DNA of 37,431 bases from an uncultured Pelagibacteraceae bacterium (GTDB taxonomy: Bacteria > Pseudomonadota > Alphaproteobacteria > Pelagibacterales > Pelagibacteraceae): NCBI GenBank assembly GCA_902515185.1, contig CABXTN010000011.1, positions 1-37,431 on the forward strand. The letters are read 5' to 3'. The notes beneath the pieces are model-generated. The model made no database searches. It was given only the letters and a program-made list of their open reading frames with translations, and was not told where the DNA came from. The stretch's first letter is position 1, and each line of letters starts with the position of its first letter. A program made the translations under genes and the position numbers. Of the stretch, positions 16,496-29,101 are shown in pieces.

Positions 16496-17641
16496 TCACT
16501 TTTTTAGGACTTCTTTAAGAATTGGAGCTAATTTATTTGCTCTTTCTTTATTTGCCAATGCTGAGGGGTGTTTATCTAGTTTATGTATTATATATTTCTT
16601 ATCAAGCTTATCTAAATTGTCAGCAAGAGTTATATCTATTATCCTATCTGAAATTTCAGAGAGATTATTAAATAATTTTCTATTATTAAACGAGGTATTA
16701 TTAAAATAATTATCCTTACTAGAGAGGTATGCAATAATTAATTTTGAATTATTTTCATTTGTTTTTCTTTTAATAGATCTTACAATAGATAGGTATTGTT
16801 CGACATCTTTGTCATTTGTTTTTCCATATTTAATAAAAGCTTTATAATAAAGTTTTGATATATTAGATTTATCAAAAATTTTTATGAAAATATTTTTTTT
16901 AAAAATACAAATACCATCATAAACTGCATAACCATCTTCTTTTTTATAAATTGGTGTTCCATAAGCATATGGAACTTTACATGCACTTCTCCTAATGTGT
17001 AGTGGACCTGTCAAAAGAATATTTACACCATTAAAAGCTGATTTATCAAGATTCTCTATTAAAAATAACGCTTGATGAATACCATAACCTTGTACACCAA
17101 AGTTTTTAGTTTTTAGACTGTGATTATTCCACAAATAATAGCTAAGAGTTTCATTTTCATCTAGACCATAACCAAAAGTCATAGATCCTCCAAATAAATG
17201 CACATTAGCTTTTCCAGGAAATAAATTTTTTCTAAAATTGTCGTATCCAATATTGTAAGTTACATCAAAAATTATTTCATTTGTTTCAGCAGATATTTTT
17301 TTTGATTTATAAGATCCTTCTTTTGGAACGAAACCCATGCCATCAATAATATCTCTGTAACCACGACTGTTAGCGGTGCTTGACTCATCATAGTACGCAT
17401 AAATATTTTTATTATTTTGAGGTAAATAAGGAATAAATATCTCTACAACTATTAAAGTGATCAAAATTGAACAAAGTATTAAAAAAATTTTATTTTTATT
17501 TATAAATTTATTTATGAAAAATAAAAAAAAAAGGATTGAAATTAAAAAAAGACTAAATGTTTTTAAGTTCCAAGATAGAAATATAAAAAAAATTGTAATC
17601 AGTAAAAATAAAGACTTTGAAGAAATTATTCTAAAGTCCAT
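16496..17641 (-). CDS. Polytopic membrane protein with SGNH-hydrolase-like domain
   Basis: The 381-residue protein begins with three closely spaced hydrophobic segments (about 8-24, 26-44 and 52-72), the last ending VVEIFIPYLP. The soluble part, probably outside the cytoplasm, carries ANVHLFGGSMTFGYGLDENET (block I, GGS) and, near the C-terminus, HKLDKHPSALANKERANKL (block V, D-x-HPS). FGVQGYGIHQALFLIENL and NILLTGPLHI are plausible blocks II and III. It shares the 'hydrophobic helix, xVE/xIE, then FGGSxTFG' layout with the SGNH protein at 13637 and converges on the carbamoyltransferase with a 10-base gap. Its start overlaps the mrp 3' end by 11 bases, so it is probably co-transcribed with mrp. 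The substrate is unknown; a role in the same pathway as the carbamoyltransferase is inferred from position. Confidence 0.65.
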   Translation of the reverse strand: MDFRIISSKSLFLLITIFFIFLSWNLKTFSLFLISILFFLFFINKFINKNKIFLILCSILITLIVVEIFIPYLPQNNKNIYAYYDESSTANSRGYRDIIDGMGFVPKEGSYKSKKISAETNEIIFDVTYNIGYDNFRKNLFPGKANVHLFGGSMTFGYGLDENETLSYYLWNNHSLKTKNFGVQGYGIHQALFLIENLDKSAFNGVNILLTGPLHIRRSACKVPYAYGTPIYKKEDGYAVYDGICIFKKNIFIKIFDKSNISKLYYKAFIKYGKTNDKDVEQYLSIVRSIKRKTNENNSKLIIAYLSSKDNYFNNTSFNNRKLFNNLSEISDRIIDITLADNLDKLDKKYIIHKLDKHPSALANKERANKLAPILKEVLKK

Positions 17642-18443
17642 AATTCGATTTTATTTTTGATGCAAAATCTAAATAAATTTTTGTCACGGGATGACTGTTA
17701 TTACTCTCAACTATTGGTTTTCCTTTATCTCCATACCTTCCAACATCTGGGTCTATAGGTATTTCTCCAAGAAATTTTTTATTAAATTTTTCTGCAGTTT
17801 TTTTTACTCCACCCTCTCCAAATATTGGATATTTTTTTTTATCATCTCCAATAAAATAACTCATATTATCTACAAGACCATCTATTTGTACTCCAAGTTT
17901 ATCAAACATTTTAATTCCTCTTATCACATCTTGTAATGCTATTTCTTGTGGTGTTGAAACAATAATTGCACCATCTACTTTTACTTCCTGCGCAAAAGTT
18001 AGCTGAGTATCTCCTGTACCAGGAGGCATATCGACTATAATAAAATCAAGATCTTTCCAGTCAACTTTTTGAGTAAACGTTTTAATTGCACTTGTCACCA
18101 TTGGACCACGCCAGATCATTGGAGTTTGTTCGTCAGTTAAAAATCCTATGGACATGCATTGGATACCATATTTATTTATTGGAATTAATTTTCCTTCTTC
18201 TGATTTGGGTTTTTCATTAATAGAAAATAATTTTGGCAAAGAAGGTCCGTAGATATCTGCGTCAAGTAAACCTACCTTACAACCAATATTTTTAAGAGCT
18301 AATGCTAAATTTGTTGCAAATGTTGATTTTCCAACACCGCCCTTAGCACTGGATATTGCAATGGTGAATTTGGTCCCCTTAATTGGGTTTTTTATAAATT
18401 TTTTTGGTGTAGTTTTAGGTTCCATTGTCTCAGTTGGTCTCAT
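17631..18443 (-). CDS. mrp: Mrp/ApbC-type P-loop ATPase, iron-sulfur carrier family
   Basis: Mrp/Nbp35-family ATPases carry and deliver iron-sulfur clusters. The 270-residue product has the deviant Walker A SSAKGGVGKST (31-41), DADIYGPSLP, the switch stretch VDMPPGTGDTQLTF and DNMSYF. Two things are odd. The N-terminal MIP18/DUF59 domain common in bacterial Mrp is missing, since the P-loop starts by residue 34. The region after NMSYF, where most homologs have a CPxC cluster-binding pair, reads IGDDKKKYPIFGEGG and has no cysteine. ATPase function looks intact; cluster carriage by the standard ligand is doubtful. It is divergent from hflK with overlapping promoters. Confidence 0.88.
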   Translation of the reverse strand: MRPTETMEPKTTPKKFIKNPIKGTKFTIAISSAKGGVGKSTFATNLALALKNIGCKVGLLDADIYGPSLPKLFSINEKPKSEEGKLIPINKYGIQCMSIGFLTDEQTPMIWRGPMVTSAIKTFTQKVDWKDLDFIIVDMPPGTGDTQLTFAQEVKVDGAIIVSTPQEIALQDVIRGIKMFDKLGVQIDGLVDNMSYFIGDDKKKYPIFGEGGVKKTAEKFNKKFLGEIPIDPDVGRYGDKGKPIVESNNSHPVTKIYLDFASKIKSNYGL

Positions 18444-18453
18444 TTTATAAGGT

Positions 18454-18481
18454 TATATAGGTAACTTACCTTGTTTTTCAA
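18454..18481 (-). promoter_or_regulatory. Probable sigma70 promoter of mrp
   Basis: On the minus strand TTGAAA (18481-18476) and TATATA (18459-18454) are separated by 16 bases. The predicted start lies about four bases before the mrp ATG at 18443, so the transcript would be nearly leaderless. The spacer contains the palindrome GGTAACTTACC (18460-18470), a possible operator. Its -35 box overlaps that of the divergent hflK promoter. Confidence 0.5.
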
Positions 18482-18498
18482 ATTAAAAACACTATATA
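18471..18498 (+). promoter_or_regulatory. Probable sigma70 promoter of hflK
   Basis: TTGTTT (18471-18476) and TATATA (18493-18498) have a 16-base spacer. The expected transcription start is near 18505, directly at the hflK ATG (18506), suggesting a leaderless or near-leaderless message. No ribosome binding site is visible in front of hflK, which agrees. Confidence 0.5.
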
Positions 18499-18505
18499 GG
18501 TTTTG

Positions 18506-19600
18506 ATGGTTGATGATTTTAAAAGTAGAGGAGGTAGCCCGTGGGGAACCCCTCCTGGAGGGGGAAATGGATCTGGTAGAAAAGGTCCGACGCCACCTGA
18601 TATTGATGAAATAATTCAAAAGATTCAAGACACAATAAAAAAATTTATGCCAAGAGGATCTCAAGGTGGCAATAAGCCAATCCTGTTTGGTTTATTAATA
18701 TTAGTAATTGTTTGGGCTTTAAGTGGCCTTTATAGAGTTTTACCTGACGAACAAGGTGTAGTTTTAAGATTTGGAAAATTTACAACGACCACTCAACCTG
18801 GATTAAATTATCATATCCCTTTTCCTATAGAGAGCGTTATCACTCCGAAAGTTACCAAGGTAAATAGAATGGATATAGGCTTTAGGTCCGAAAGAGACAG
18901 TGGATTTACATCAACAGGGGTTGCAGACGTGCCAGAAGAAAGTTTAATGCTAACTGGAGATGAAAATATCGTAAATATAGATTTTTCAGTTTTTTGGGTA
19001 ATTAAAGATGCAGGAAATTTCTTATTCAAAATACAGGACCCACAAGGAACGGTTAAAGCAGCTGCAGAAACAGCTATGAGAGAAGTAATCGCAAGAAGTG
19101 ACATTCAGCCAATTTTAACAGAGGGTAGGTCAAAAATTGAGATTGATACCCAAGAAATTATTCAAAATATATTAGATGAGTACAATTCAGGAATTCAAAT
19201 TACGCAAGTTCAGACACAAAAAGCAGATCCACCGGATCAAGTAATTGATGCATTTAGAGATGTTCAGGCAGCAAGAGCTGACATGGAAAGATCAAAGAAT
19301 GAAGCAGAAGCATATGCCAATGACGTTATCCCAAGAGCAAGGGGTGAAGCTGAAAAAATTTTACAAGCAGCTGAAGCTTATAAAAAAGAAGTAGTTGCAA
19401 AAGCAGAGGGTGAAGCGAGTAGATTTTTAGCAATATTTAATGAATATAAAAATGCAAAAGAAGTAACTCAAGAAAGAATGTATCTTGAGACTATGGAAAA
19501 AGTTTTAGCAGATATAGATAAAGTTATAATTGATAAAGAAGCAGGATCTGGAGTTGTACCATATCTTCCGCTTCCAGAATTAAAAAAAGGGACAAATTAA
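18506..19600 (+). CDS. hflK: Membrane protease modulator HflK
   Basis: HflK forms with HflC a large SPFH/band-7 cage in the inner membrane around the FtsH protease. The 364-residue product has a Gly/Pro-rich cytosolic start (GGSPWGTPPGGGNGSGRKGP), one membrane helix at about 58-77 (ILFGLLILVIVWALSGLY), then the band-7 domain beginning VLPDEQGVVLRFGKF, and the long coiled-coil helix with DPPDQVIDAFRDVQAARADM and alternating Ala/Glu/Lys repeats. Length and layout are typical. I take ATG 18506; a TTG one codon upstream is also in frame. hflC follows after one base. Confidence 0.95.
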   Translation: MVDDFKSRGGSPWGTPPGGGNGSGRKGPTPPDIDEIIQKIQDTIKKFMPRGSQGGNKPILFGLLILVIVWALSGLYRVLPDEQGVVLRFGKFTTTTQPGLNYHIPFPIESVITPKVTKVNRMDIGFRSERDSGFTSTGVADVPEESLMLTGDENIVNIDFSVFWVIKDAGNFLFKIQDPQGTVKAAAETAMREVIARSDIQPILTEGRSKIEIDTQEIIQNILDEYNSGIQITQVQTQKADPPDQVIDAFRDVQAARADMERSKNEAEAYANDVIPRARGEAEKILQAAEAYKKEVVAKAEGEASRFLAIFNEYKNAKEVTQERMYLETMEKVLADIDKVIIDKEAGSGVVPYLPLPELKKGTN

Positions 19601-19601
19601 A

Positions 19602-20468
19602 ATGAAAAAAATTTTATTACCAGTTGTTGGCGTTATTGCAGTTGTAGCATTTTTCTCAATCTTTATAGTTAAAGAGGTAAACCAAGCAATTGTTTTGCAG
19701 TTTGGTGATCCAAAAAAAATTATATCAAAACCTGGGCTAAATTTTAAACTGCCTTTTATTCAAAATGTTGTTTTTCTTGATAAAAGAATTTTAAATTTAG
19801 ATGCGCCACCAGAAGAGGTTATTGCATCAGATCAAAAAAGATTGATTGTAGACGCATTTGCAAGATTTCAAATTGTGGATCCTTTAAAATTTTATATATC
19901 AGTTGGAAATGAGAGAGTTGCAAGATCTAGGTTATCAACAATTATAAATTCTAGAATAAGAAGTGTATTAGGTACCCAAAGACTTCAAACATTATTATCT
20001 GAAGATAGAACAAAACAAATGTCGTTGATACAAGAAGGTGTTAATAACGAAGCAGAAAAATTTGGTATTAAGATTATAGATGTAAGAATAAAAAGAGCTG
20101 ATCTTCCTCAAGCTAACAGTGATGCTATTTTTGCTAGAATGCAAACAGAGAGAAATAGAGAAGCAAAAGAGTTTAGAGCTAAGGGTGCTGAGATGGCCAT
20201 TACAATTACCTCTACTGCAGATAAAGAGGTAACAGTAATTTTAGCCGAAGCACAAAAAAAATCTGAGATAATGAAAGGGGAAGGTGACGGGAAAAGAAAT
20301 AAAATTTTTGCTGATGCTTTTGGTCAAGATCCTGAATTTTTTGCTTTTTACAGAGCTATGCAGGCATATGAAACTGCATTAATTGGAGGAGAGACTTCAT
20401 TAGTTCTTTCACCTGATAGTGAGTTTTTTAAATTCTTCGGAAACATAAATAAAAAACCATCTCAATAA
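19602..20468 (+). CDS. hflC: Membrane protease modulator HflC
   Basis: Partner of HflK in the FtsH-regulating cage. At 288 residues, it has an N-terminal membrane helix (about 4-23, ILLPVVGVIAVVAFFSIFIV), then the band-7 domain (VNQAIVLQFGDPKKIISKPGLNFKLPF, NLDAPPEEVIASDQKRL, VDAFARFQIVDPLKFY), and the HflC-type KRADLPQANSDAIFARMQTERNREAKEFRAKG helix start. The C-terminal DPEFFAFYRAMQAYETAL is a family landmark. It sits one base after hflK, and the DUF2065 gene follows, as in many proteobacteria. Confidence 0.96.
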   Translation: MKKILLPVVGVIAVVAFFSIFIVKEVNQAIVLQFGDPKKIISKPGLNFKLPFIQNVVFLDKRILNLDAPPEEVIASDQKRLIVDAFARFQIVDPLKFYISVGNERVARSRLSTIINSRIRSVLGTQRLQTLLSEDRTKQMSLIQEGVNNEAEKFGIKIIDVRIKRADLPQANSDAIFARMQTERNREAKEFRAKGAEMAITITSTADKEVTVILAEAQKKSEIMKGEGDGKRNKIFADAFGQDPEFFAFYRAMQAYETALIGGETSLVLSPDSEFFKFFGNINKKPSQ

Positions 20469-20478
20469 TATTCGTATA

Positions 20479-20664
20479 ATGAACGAACTGATCATTGCCG
20501 TTGGTCTTTTCTTATTTATTGAGGGTATTCTTTATGCCTTATTTCCATCAAAAATGAAAAATATGTTAAAAAAGATTGATACTATAAAATCCAATCAATT
20601 AAGAACAACAGGTTTTATATTTGCATTAATTGGATTTTTCATAGTCTGGAGTTTTAAAAGTTAG
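20479..20664 (+). CDS. DUF2065 family small membrane protein
   Basis: A 61-residue protein with two membrane helices (about 4-22 and 43-59) and the DUF2065 landmarks: EGILYALFPSKMKNMLKKI and RTTGFIFALIGFFIVW. The family commonly lies directly after hflC, exactly as here, 10 bases downstream, but its function is not established. A supporting role in the HflKC/FtsH membrane complex is a context guess. degP starts four bases after its stop. Confidence 0.88.
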   Translation: MNELIIAVGLFLFIEGILYALFPSKMKNMLKKIDTIKSNQLRTTGFIFALIGFFIVWSFKS

Positions 20665-20668
20665 AATA

Positions 20669-22072
20669 ATGAAAAAAATTTTAAAATTTAGTTTAGTTTT
20701 ATTAGTATTATTTAATATTAATACCGCATCAATATCTTCAAATACACCTAGTTCTTTTGCTGACTTAGCTGAACAACTAATGCCATCAGTTGTAAATATC
20801 TCAACAACAACAACTGTTGTGACAAAGACTAACCCATTCCCTAATTTTCAGTTTCCACCAGGTTCACCATTTGAAGATATGTTTAAAGAATTTGGGACAC
20901 CCCAAGAAAGAAAAGCAAGTGCTTTAGGATCTGGTTTTATAATTGATAAAAATGGGACTGTTGTAACAAATAATCATGTTATAAAAGATGCAGATGATAT
21001 TTTAGTTAGAGTTAATGGAGACAAAGAATATAAAGCAAAGATAATTGGTAAAGATCCTTTATCAGATATAGCGGTACTAAAAATTGATTCTGATGATACT
21101 TTTAAACCAGTAAAGTTTGGAAATTCTGATATAGCAAGAATTGGAGACTGGGTTCTAGCGATTGGTAATCCATTTGGTTTGGGCGGAACTGTTACATCAG
21201 GAATTATTTCAGCAAGAAATAGAAGTCTTGGTCTTTCAAGATATGAAGATTTTATTCAAACGGATGCATCAATAAATCAAGGTAACTCTGGAGGACCACT
21301 TTTTAACATGGATGGAGAAGTTGTTGGAGTGAATACTGCAATATTAAGTCAAGGTGGATCAATAGGAATTGGTTTTGCTATACCTTCAAATAATGCAAAA
21401 CAAGTAGTTGATCAATTAATTAAGTATGGAGAAACCAAAAGAGGTTGGTTAGGAGTAAGAATTCAGGATGTTACAAAAGAAATCGCAGAGGCGGAGAAAT
21501 TAGATGAACCAAGAGGTGCATTAGTATCAAGTGTTTCACCAGGCAGTCCATCAGAAAAAGGTGGAATAAAAGCTGGTGATATTATTTTAGAATTTAATGG
21601 CACACTCATCAAACAGATGAAAGAATTACCAATTATTGTTGCTCAAACAGAAGTTGGAAAAACAGTAAGAGTAAAAATTTGGAGAAATAAAAAAGAAATT
21701 TATAAAAAAATAAAGTTAGGAAGATTAGAAACTTCAAGTGATTTTAAACCAAAAAAACCAAAAGCTTTAAAGTCATCCATAATTGAAGATCTTAAAATCG
21801 AGGTAAGACCTTTAAACAATGATGATATAGAAAAAAGAAAACTTCCAGAAGGTACAACTGGTGTAGTAATTACATCAATAGATCCTGAAAGCCCTATTAA
21901 AAATTTATTTGTAAATAATATAATTATTGAGGCACAAAAGAAAAAAATTAAAACTCCAGGTGATTTGCAAAATATCATTAAATCATCTTTAGTTTCAAAA
22001 AATAAATCTATATTAGTTGTTATCTATAATAACGAAAATCAAATAAGTTATATTGGCATTAAATTAAAATAA
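20669..22072 (+). CDS. degP: Periplasmic serine protease DegP/HtrA family (Do)
   Basis: A trypsin-like periplasmic protease-chaperone for misfolded envelope proteins. It has 467 residues. The signal peptide is at about 1-22 (KKILKFSLVLLVLFNINTASIS). The catalytic triad can be placed at H103 (VTNNHVIK), D133 (PLSDIAVLK) and S207 (NQGNSGGPLF). A first PDZ domain begins after RGWLGVRIQDVT, with GALVSSVSPGSPSEKGGIKAGDIILEFNG. A second, divergent PDZ contains TGVVITSIDPESPIKNL and VNNIIIEAQKKKIKTPGDL. The position downstream of hflKC links two quality-control systems on one likely transcript. Confidence 0.95.
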   Translation: MKKILKFSLVLLVLFNINTASISSNTPSSFADLAEQLMPSVVNISTTTTVVTKTNPFPNFQFPPGSPFEDMFKEFGTPQERKASALGSGFIIDKNGTVVTNNHVIKDADDILVRVNGDKEYKAKIIGKDPLSDIAVLKIDSDDTFKPVKFGNSDIARIGDWVLAIGNPFGLGGTVTSGIISARNRSLGLSRYEDFIQTDASINQGNSGGPLFNMDGEVVGVNTAILSQGGSIGIGFAIPSNNAKQVVDQLIKYGETKRGWLGVRIQDVTKEIAEAEKLDEPRGALVSSVSPGSPSEKGGIKAGDIILEFNGTLIKQMKELPIIVAQTEVGKTVRVKIWRNKKEIYKKIKLGRLETSSDFKPKKPKALKSSIIEDLKIEVRPLNNDDIEKRKLPEGTTGVVITSIDPESPIKNLFVNNIIIEAQKKKIKTPGDLQNIIKSSLVSKNKSILVVIYNNENQISYIGIKLK

Positions 22073-22075
22073 AAA

Positions 22076-22984
22076 ATGCAAACCAAGTCTAAAATAATTT
22101 TAGTATTTGGTCCCACCTCTTCAGGAAAATCTATGTTTGCAATTAAACTTGCAAAAAAAGTTGGGGGAGAAATTATAAATGCAGATAGTATGCAAGTTTA
22201 TAAAGAGCTTAAAGTTTTAACAGCAAGACCAACAGAAAAAGATCATAAAAAAGTAAAACATCATTTATATGGTTTTTTAAATATTAAAAAAAATTTTTCA
22301 ACAGGACAGTGGCAAAAGTTTGCATTAAAAAAAATTAAAGAAATTCAAAAAAAAAATAAAGTTCCAATACTTGTTGGTGGAACTGGTTTATATTTTAAGT
22401 CAATAACAAGTGGATTGGTAAAAATACCAAAAATTCCTAATTCATTTAGAAATAAAATCAGAAAATTACAGTCTAAATTAGGACAGGATAAATTTTATAA
22501 AAATCTTATTAAAATTGACCCTTTTGTAAAAGATAAAATTAACTCTAAAGATATTCAAAGATCTATAAGAGCCTATGAGGTAAAAAAATTTACAAAAGTA
22601 TCTCTCTATAAATGGTTTGAAAAAACTCAAATTTTATTTGATGAGAGAGATTTTATAAAAATTTTTATTGATTTCCCGAGACAAGATCTAATTGTTAGAA
22701 TTGAAAAAAGAACTAATAAGATGCTCAGAAATGGAGCAATCGAGGAGGTAAAAAATTTTTTAAAGAAGAATATTGGTAAAAGCAAAAGCTCTAATAAGGT
22801 AATTGGCATAAATGAAATTAGCTTATACTTGTCTAATAAACAAAATTTGGTTTTAACAAAGGATCAAATAGCAATAAAAACAAGACAATACGCTAAAAGA
22901 CAACTAACTTGGGCAAGAGGTCAGATGAAAGATTGGCAAAAAGTTATGCCTGAGCATTTAAATTCATATATAAAAAAATTATAA
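22076..22984 (+). CDS. miaA: tRNA dimethylallyltransferase MiaA
   Basis: MiaA adds a dimethylallyl group to A37 of tRNAs reading UNN codons. At 302 residues it is of typical length. The P-loop GPTSSGKS is at 12-19, followed by INADSMQVYKELKVLTARPT, VPILVGGTGLYFKSIT and, near the end, VIGINEIS and TRQYAKRQLTWARGQ, all MiaA signatures. It begins three bases after degP. Codon use is the same AT-biased pattern as its neighbours. Position next to degP is common in SAR11-type genomes; no functional link is implied. Confidence 0.95.
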   Translation: MQTKSKIILVFGPTSSGKSMFAIKLAKKVGGEIINADSMQVYKELKVLTARPTEKDHKKVKHHLYGFLNIKKNFSTGQWQKFALKKIKEIQKKNKVPILVGGTGLYFKSITSGLVKIPKIPNSFRNKIRKLQSKLGQDKFYKNLIKIDPFVKDKINSKDIQRSIRAYEVKKFTKVSLYKWFEKTQILFDERDFIKIFIDFPRQDLIVRIEKRTNKMLRNGAIEEVKNFLKKNIGKSKSSNKVIGINEISLYLSNKQNLVLTKDQIAIKTRQYAKRQLTWARGQMKDWQKVMPEHLNSYIKKL

Positions 22985-23001
22985 AATTTCCATTCTAAAT
23001 C

Positions 23002-23037
23002 TTGACCAATCAGTACAACTTCAGCTAGATTGGTTAA
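23002..23037 (+). promoter_or_regulatory. 10-bp hairpin in the ilvI leader, ending at the start codon
   Basis: TTGACCAATC (23002-23011) pairs with GATTGGTTAA (23028-23037) over ten positions, nine Watson-Crick and one G-U, enclosing a 16-base loop (AGTACAACTTCAGCTA). The 3' strand ends directly before the ilvI ATG at 23038, so the hairpin would hide the ribosome landing site. No U-run follows, so it is not a simple terminator. A translational control element is inferred. Confidence 0.55.
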
Positions 23038-24803
23038 ATGCCAAAATCGATATCAGGAGCTGAAATTGTTTTTAAATGTTTGGAAGACCAAAATGTAGAT
23101 TTTATTTTCGGATATCCAGGTGGTGCAGTACTGCCTATTTATGATGAATTAAAAAATCATTCATCGATTAAACACATTTTAGTACGCCATGAACAAGGAG
23201 CTGGCCATGCTGCTGAAGGATACGCAAGATCATCAGGAAAACCAGGTGTTGTACTAGTAACTTCTGGACCTGGCGCTACAAATGTAGTGACGGCACTAAC
23301 AGATGCTTATATGGACTCGGTACCTTTAGTTTGTATATCTGGACAAGTACCTACTCATTTAATTGGGACTGATGCATTTCAAGAGTGTGATACAACTGGA
23401 ATTACAAGACCATGCACTAAACATAATTGGTTAGTTAAAGATATAAAAGATCTATCAAAAATTATTCATAAAGCTTTTGAGGTTGCAACTACTGGAAGAC
23501 CAGGACCAGTTTTGGTCGATATACCAAAGGATATTCAGTTTCAAAAAACGAATTACTCAAAATTTAAAAAAGAAAATAAATCTAATGGAAAAATACATAA
23601 TAATTTTAACCATAAGGATATCGATAAGTTAGTTAAACTTATGTCAAAAGCAAAAAAACCAATCTTTTATACAGGTGGTGGTGTAATTAACTCTGGTCCA
23701 AAAGCAAGTGAACTACTTAGAGAACTTGTATCTATTACGGGTTTTCCAATTACTTCTACATTACAAGGTCTGGGTTGTTATCCTGGAGATGATAATTTAT
23801 TTTTAGGAATGTTAGGTATGCATGGAACATATGAAGCAAACAATGCAATGCATGATTGTGATTTGATGATAAATATAGGTGCAAGATTTGACGATAGGAT
23901 AACAGGAAAAATCGATGAGTTTTCCCCAAAGTCAAAAAAAGTTCACATAGATATAGACCCATCATCTATAAATAAAAATGTTAAAGTTGATTTACCAATA
24001 GTTGGAGACGTTCAAAGTGTAATTTCAGCAATAGTTAAAACAATAAAAAAAACAAAACCTAATTTTGTTAAATCAAATAAACAACAGATTTCAAAATGGT
24101 GGGAACAAATTGGAAAATGGAGAGAGAAAAAATCTCTTGAATATATAAATAGTAATGAAACGATTAAACCACAATATGCAGTACAAAGACTTTATGAATT
24201 GACAAAAAATAAAGATACTTTCATAACAACAGAAGTAGGGCAGCATCAAATGTGGGCAGCTCAACATTACAAATTTGATAAACCAAATAGATGGATGACT
24301 TCAGGTGGTTTAGGCACTATGGGTTATGGTTTACCAGCGGCAGTTGGTGTTCAAATAGCTCATCCAAATAAATTAGTTGTTGATATTGCTGGTGAAGCAT
24401 CAGTTTTAATGACAATTCAAGAAATGTCTACTGCTGTTCAATACAATTTACCAATTAAAATATTTATTTTAAATAATGAGTACATGGGTATGGTTAGACA
24501 ATGGCAAGAACTTTTACATGATAAAAACTATTCAGAAAGTTACTCAGCAGCCCTCCCTGATTTTGTCAAACTGGCTGAAGCTTATGGGTGTGTTGGTATA
24601 AGAGCAAAAACACCTGAAGAACTTGATGATAAAATTATTGAAATGATTAATACCGATAGGCCTGTAATTTTTGATTGCTTGGTGGATAAACAAGAAAATT
24701 GCTTCCCAATGATACCATCAGGAAAACCACATAATCAGATGTTATTAGGTCCAAAAGATCAAGAGAAGAATAAAATAACTGGAAAAGGCAAAACGTTAGT
24801 TTA

Positions 24804-24804
<1 letters not shown>
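23038..24804 (+). CDS. ilvI: Acetolactate synthase large subunit
   Basis: Thiamine-diphosphate enzyme that condenses two pyruvates, or pyruvate and 2-oxobutyrate, in the first common step of Val/Leu and Ile synthesis. At 588 residues it has three domains. The N-terminal PYR domain has the catalytic glutamate in LVRHEQGAGHAAEGYARSSG and GPGATNVVTALTDAY. The central FAD-binding domain has MLGMHGTYEANNAMHDCDL and GARFDDRITGK. The C-terminal PP domain has GGLGTMGYGLPAAVG and the metal-binding stretch from IAGEASVLMTIQEM to LNNEYMGMVRQWQ. The metal site reads G-E-A where the textbook motif is G-D-G; I believe this conservative change also occurs in other alphaproteobacterial enzymes. Symbol ilvB is an equal alternative. 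Its stop overlaps the ilvH start (TAATG). Confidence 0.95.
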
Positions 24805-26386
<1,582 letters not shown>

Positions 26387-26427
26387 AAAAATTTACATCC
26401 AATTTGAGCTGTAATAGAAATTTAATT

Positions 26428-26455
26428 TTGCAATCTATGCGAGAGGTAGTATTAT
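26428..26455 (+). promoter_or_regulatory. Possible promoter in front of leuA
   Basis: TTGCAA (26428-26433) and TATTAT (26450-26455) are 16 bases apart. A start near 26462 would leave an 18-base leader on leuA. The box lies inside the short reading frame 26437-26487, so if this is the promoter that frame would not be translated from it. Confidence 0.35.
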
Positions 26456-26479
26456 CTGCTACCAAAATTATACAAAATT

Positions 26480-26487
<8 letters not shown>
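26437..26487 (+). other. Possible leader peptide overlapping leuA start
   Basis: A 16-codon frame begins at ATG 26437, reads MREVVLSATKIIQNYE, and stops with TAA at 26485-26487, overlapping the leuA ATG (26480). It contains five branched-chain residues (V, V, L, I, I) and spans the small hairpin GGTAGT/GCTACC (26445-26464). Branched-chain codons in a short upstream frame are typical of attenuation or translational-coupling leaders, but no ribosome binding site is obvious and chance is possible. Confidence 0.3.
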
Positions 26488-29093
<2,606 letters not shown>

Positions 29094-29101
29094 TTTGAAA
29101 A

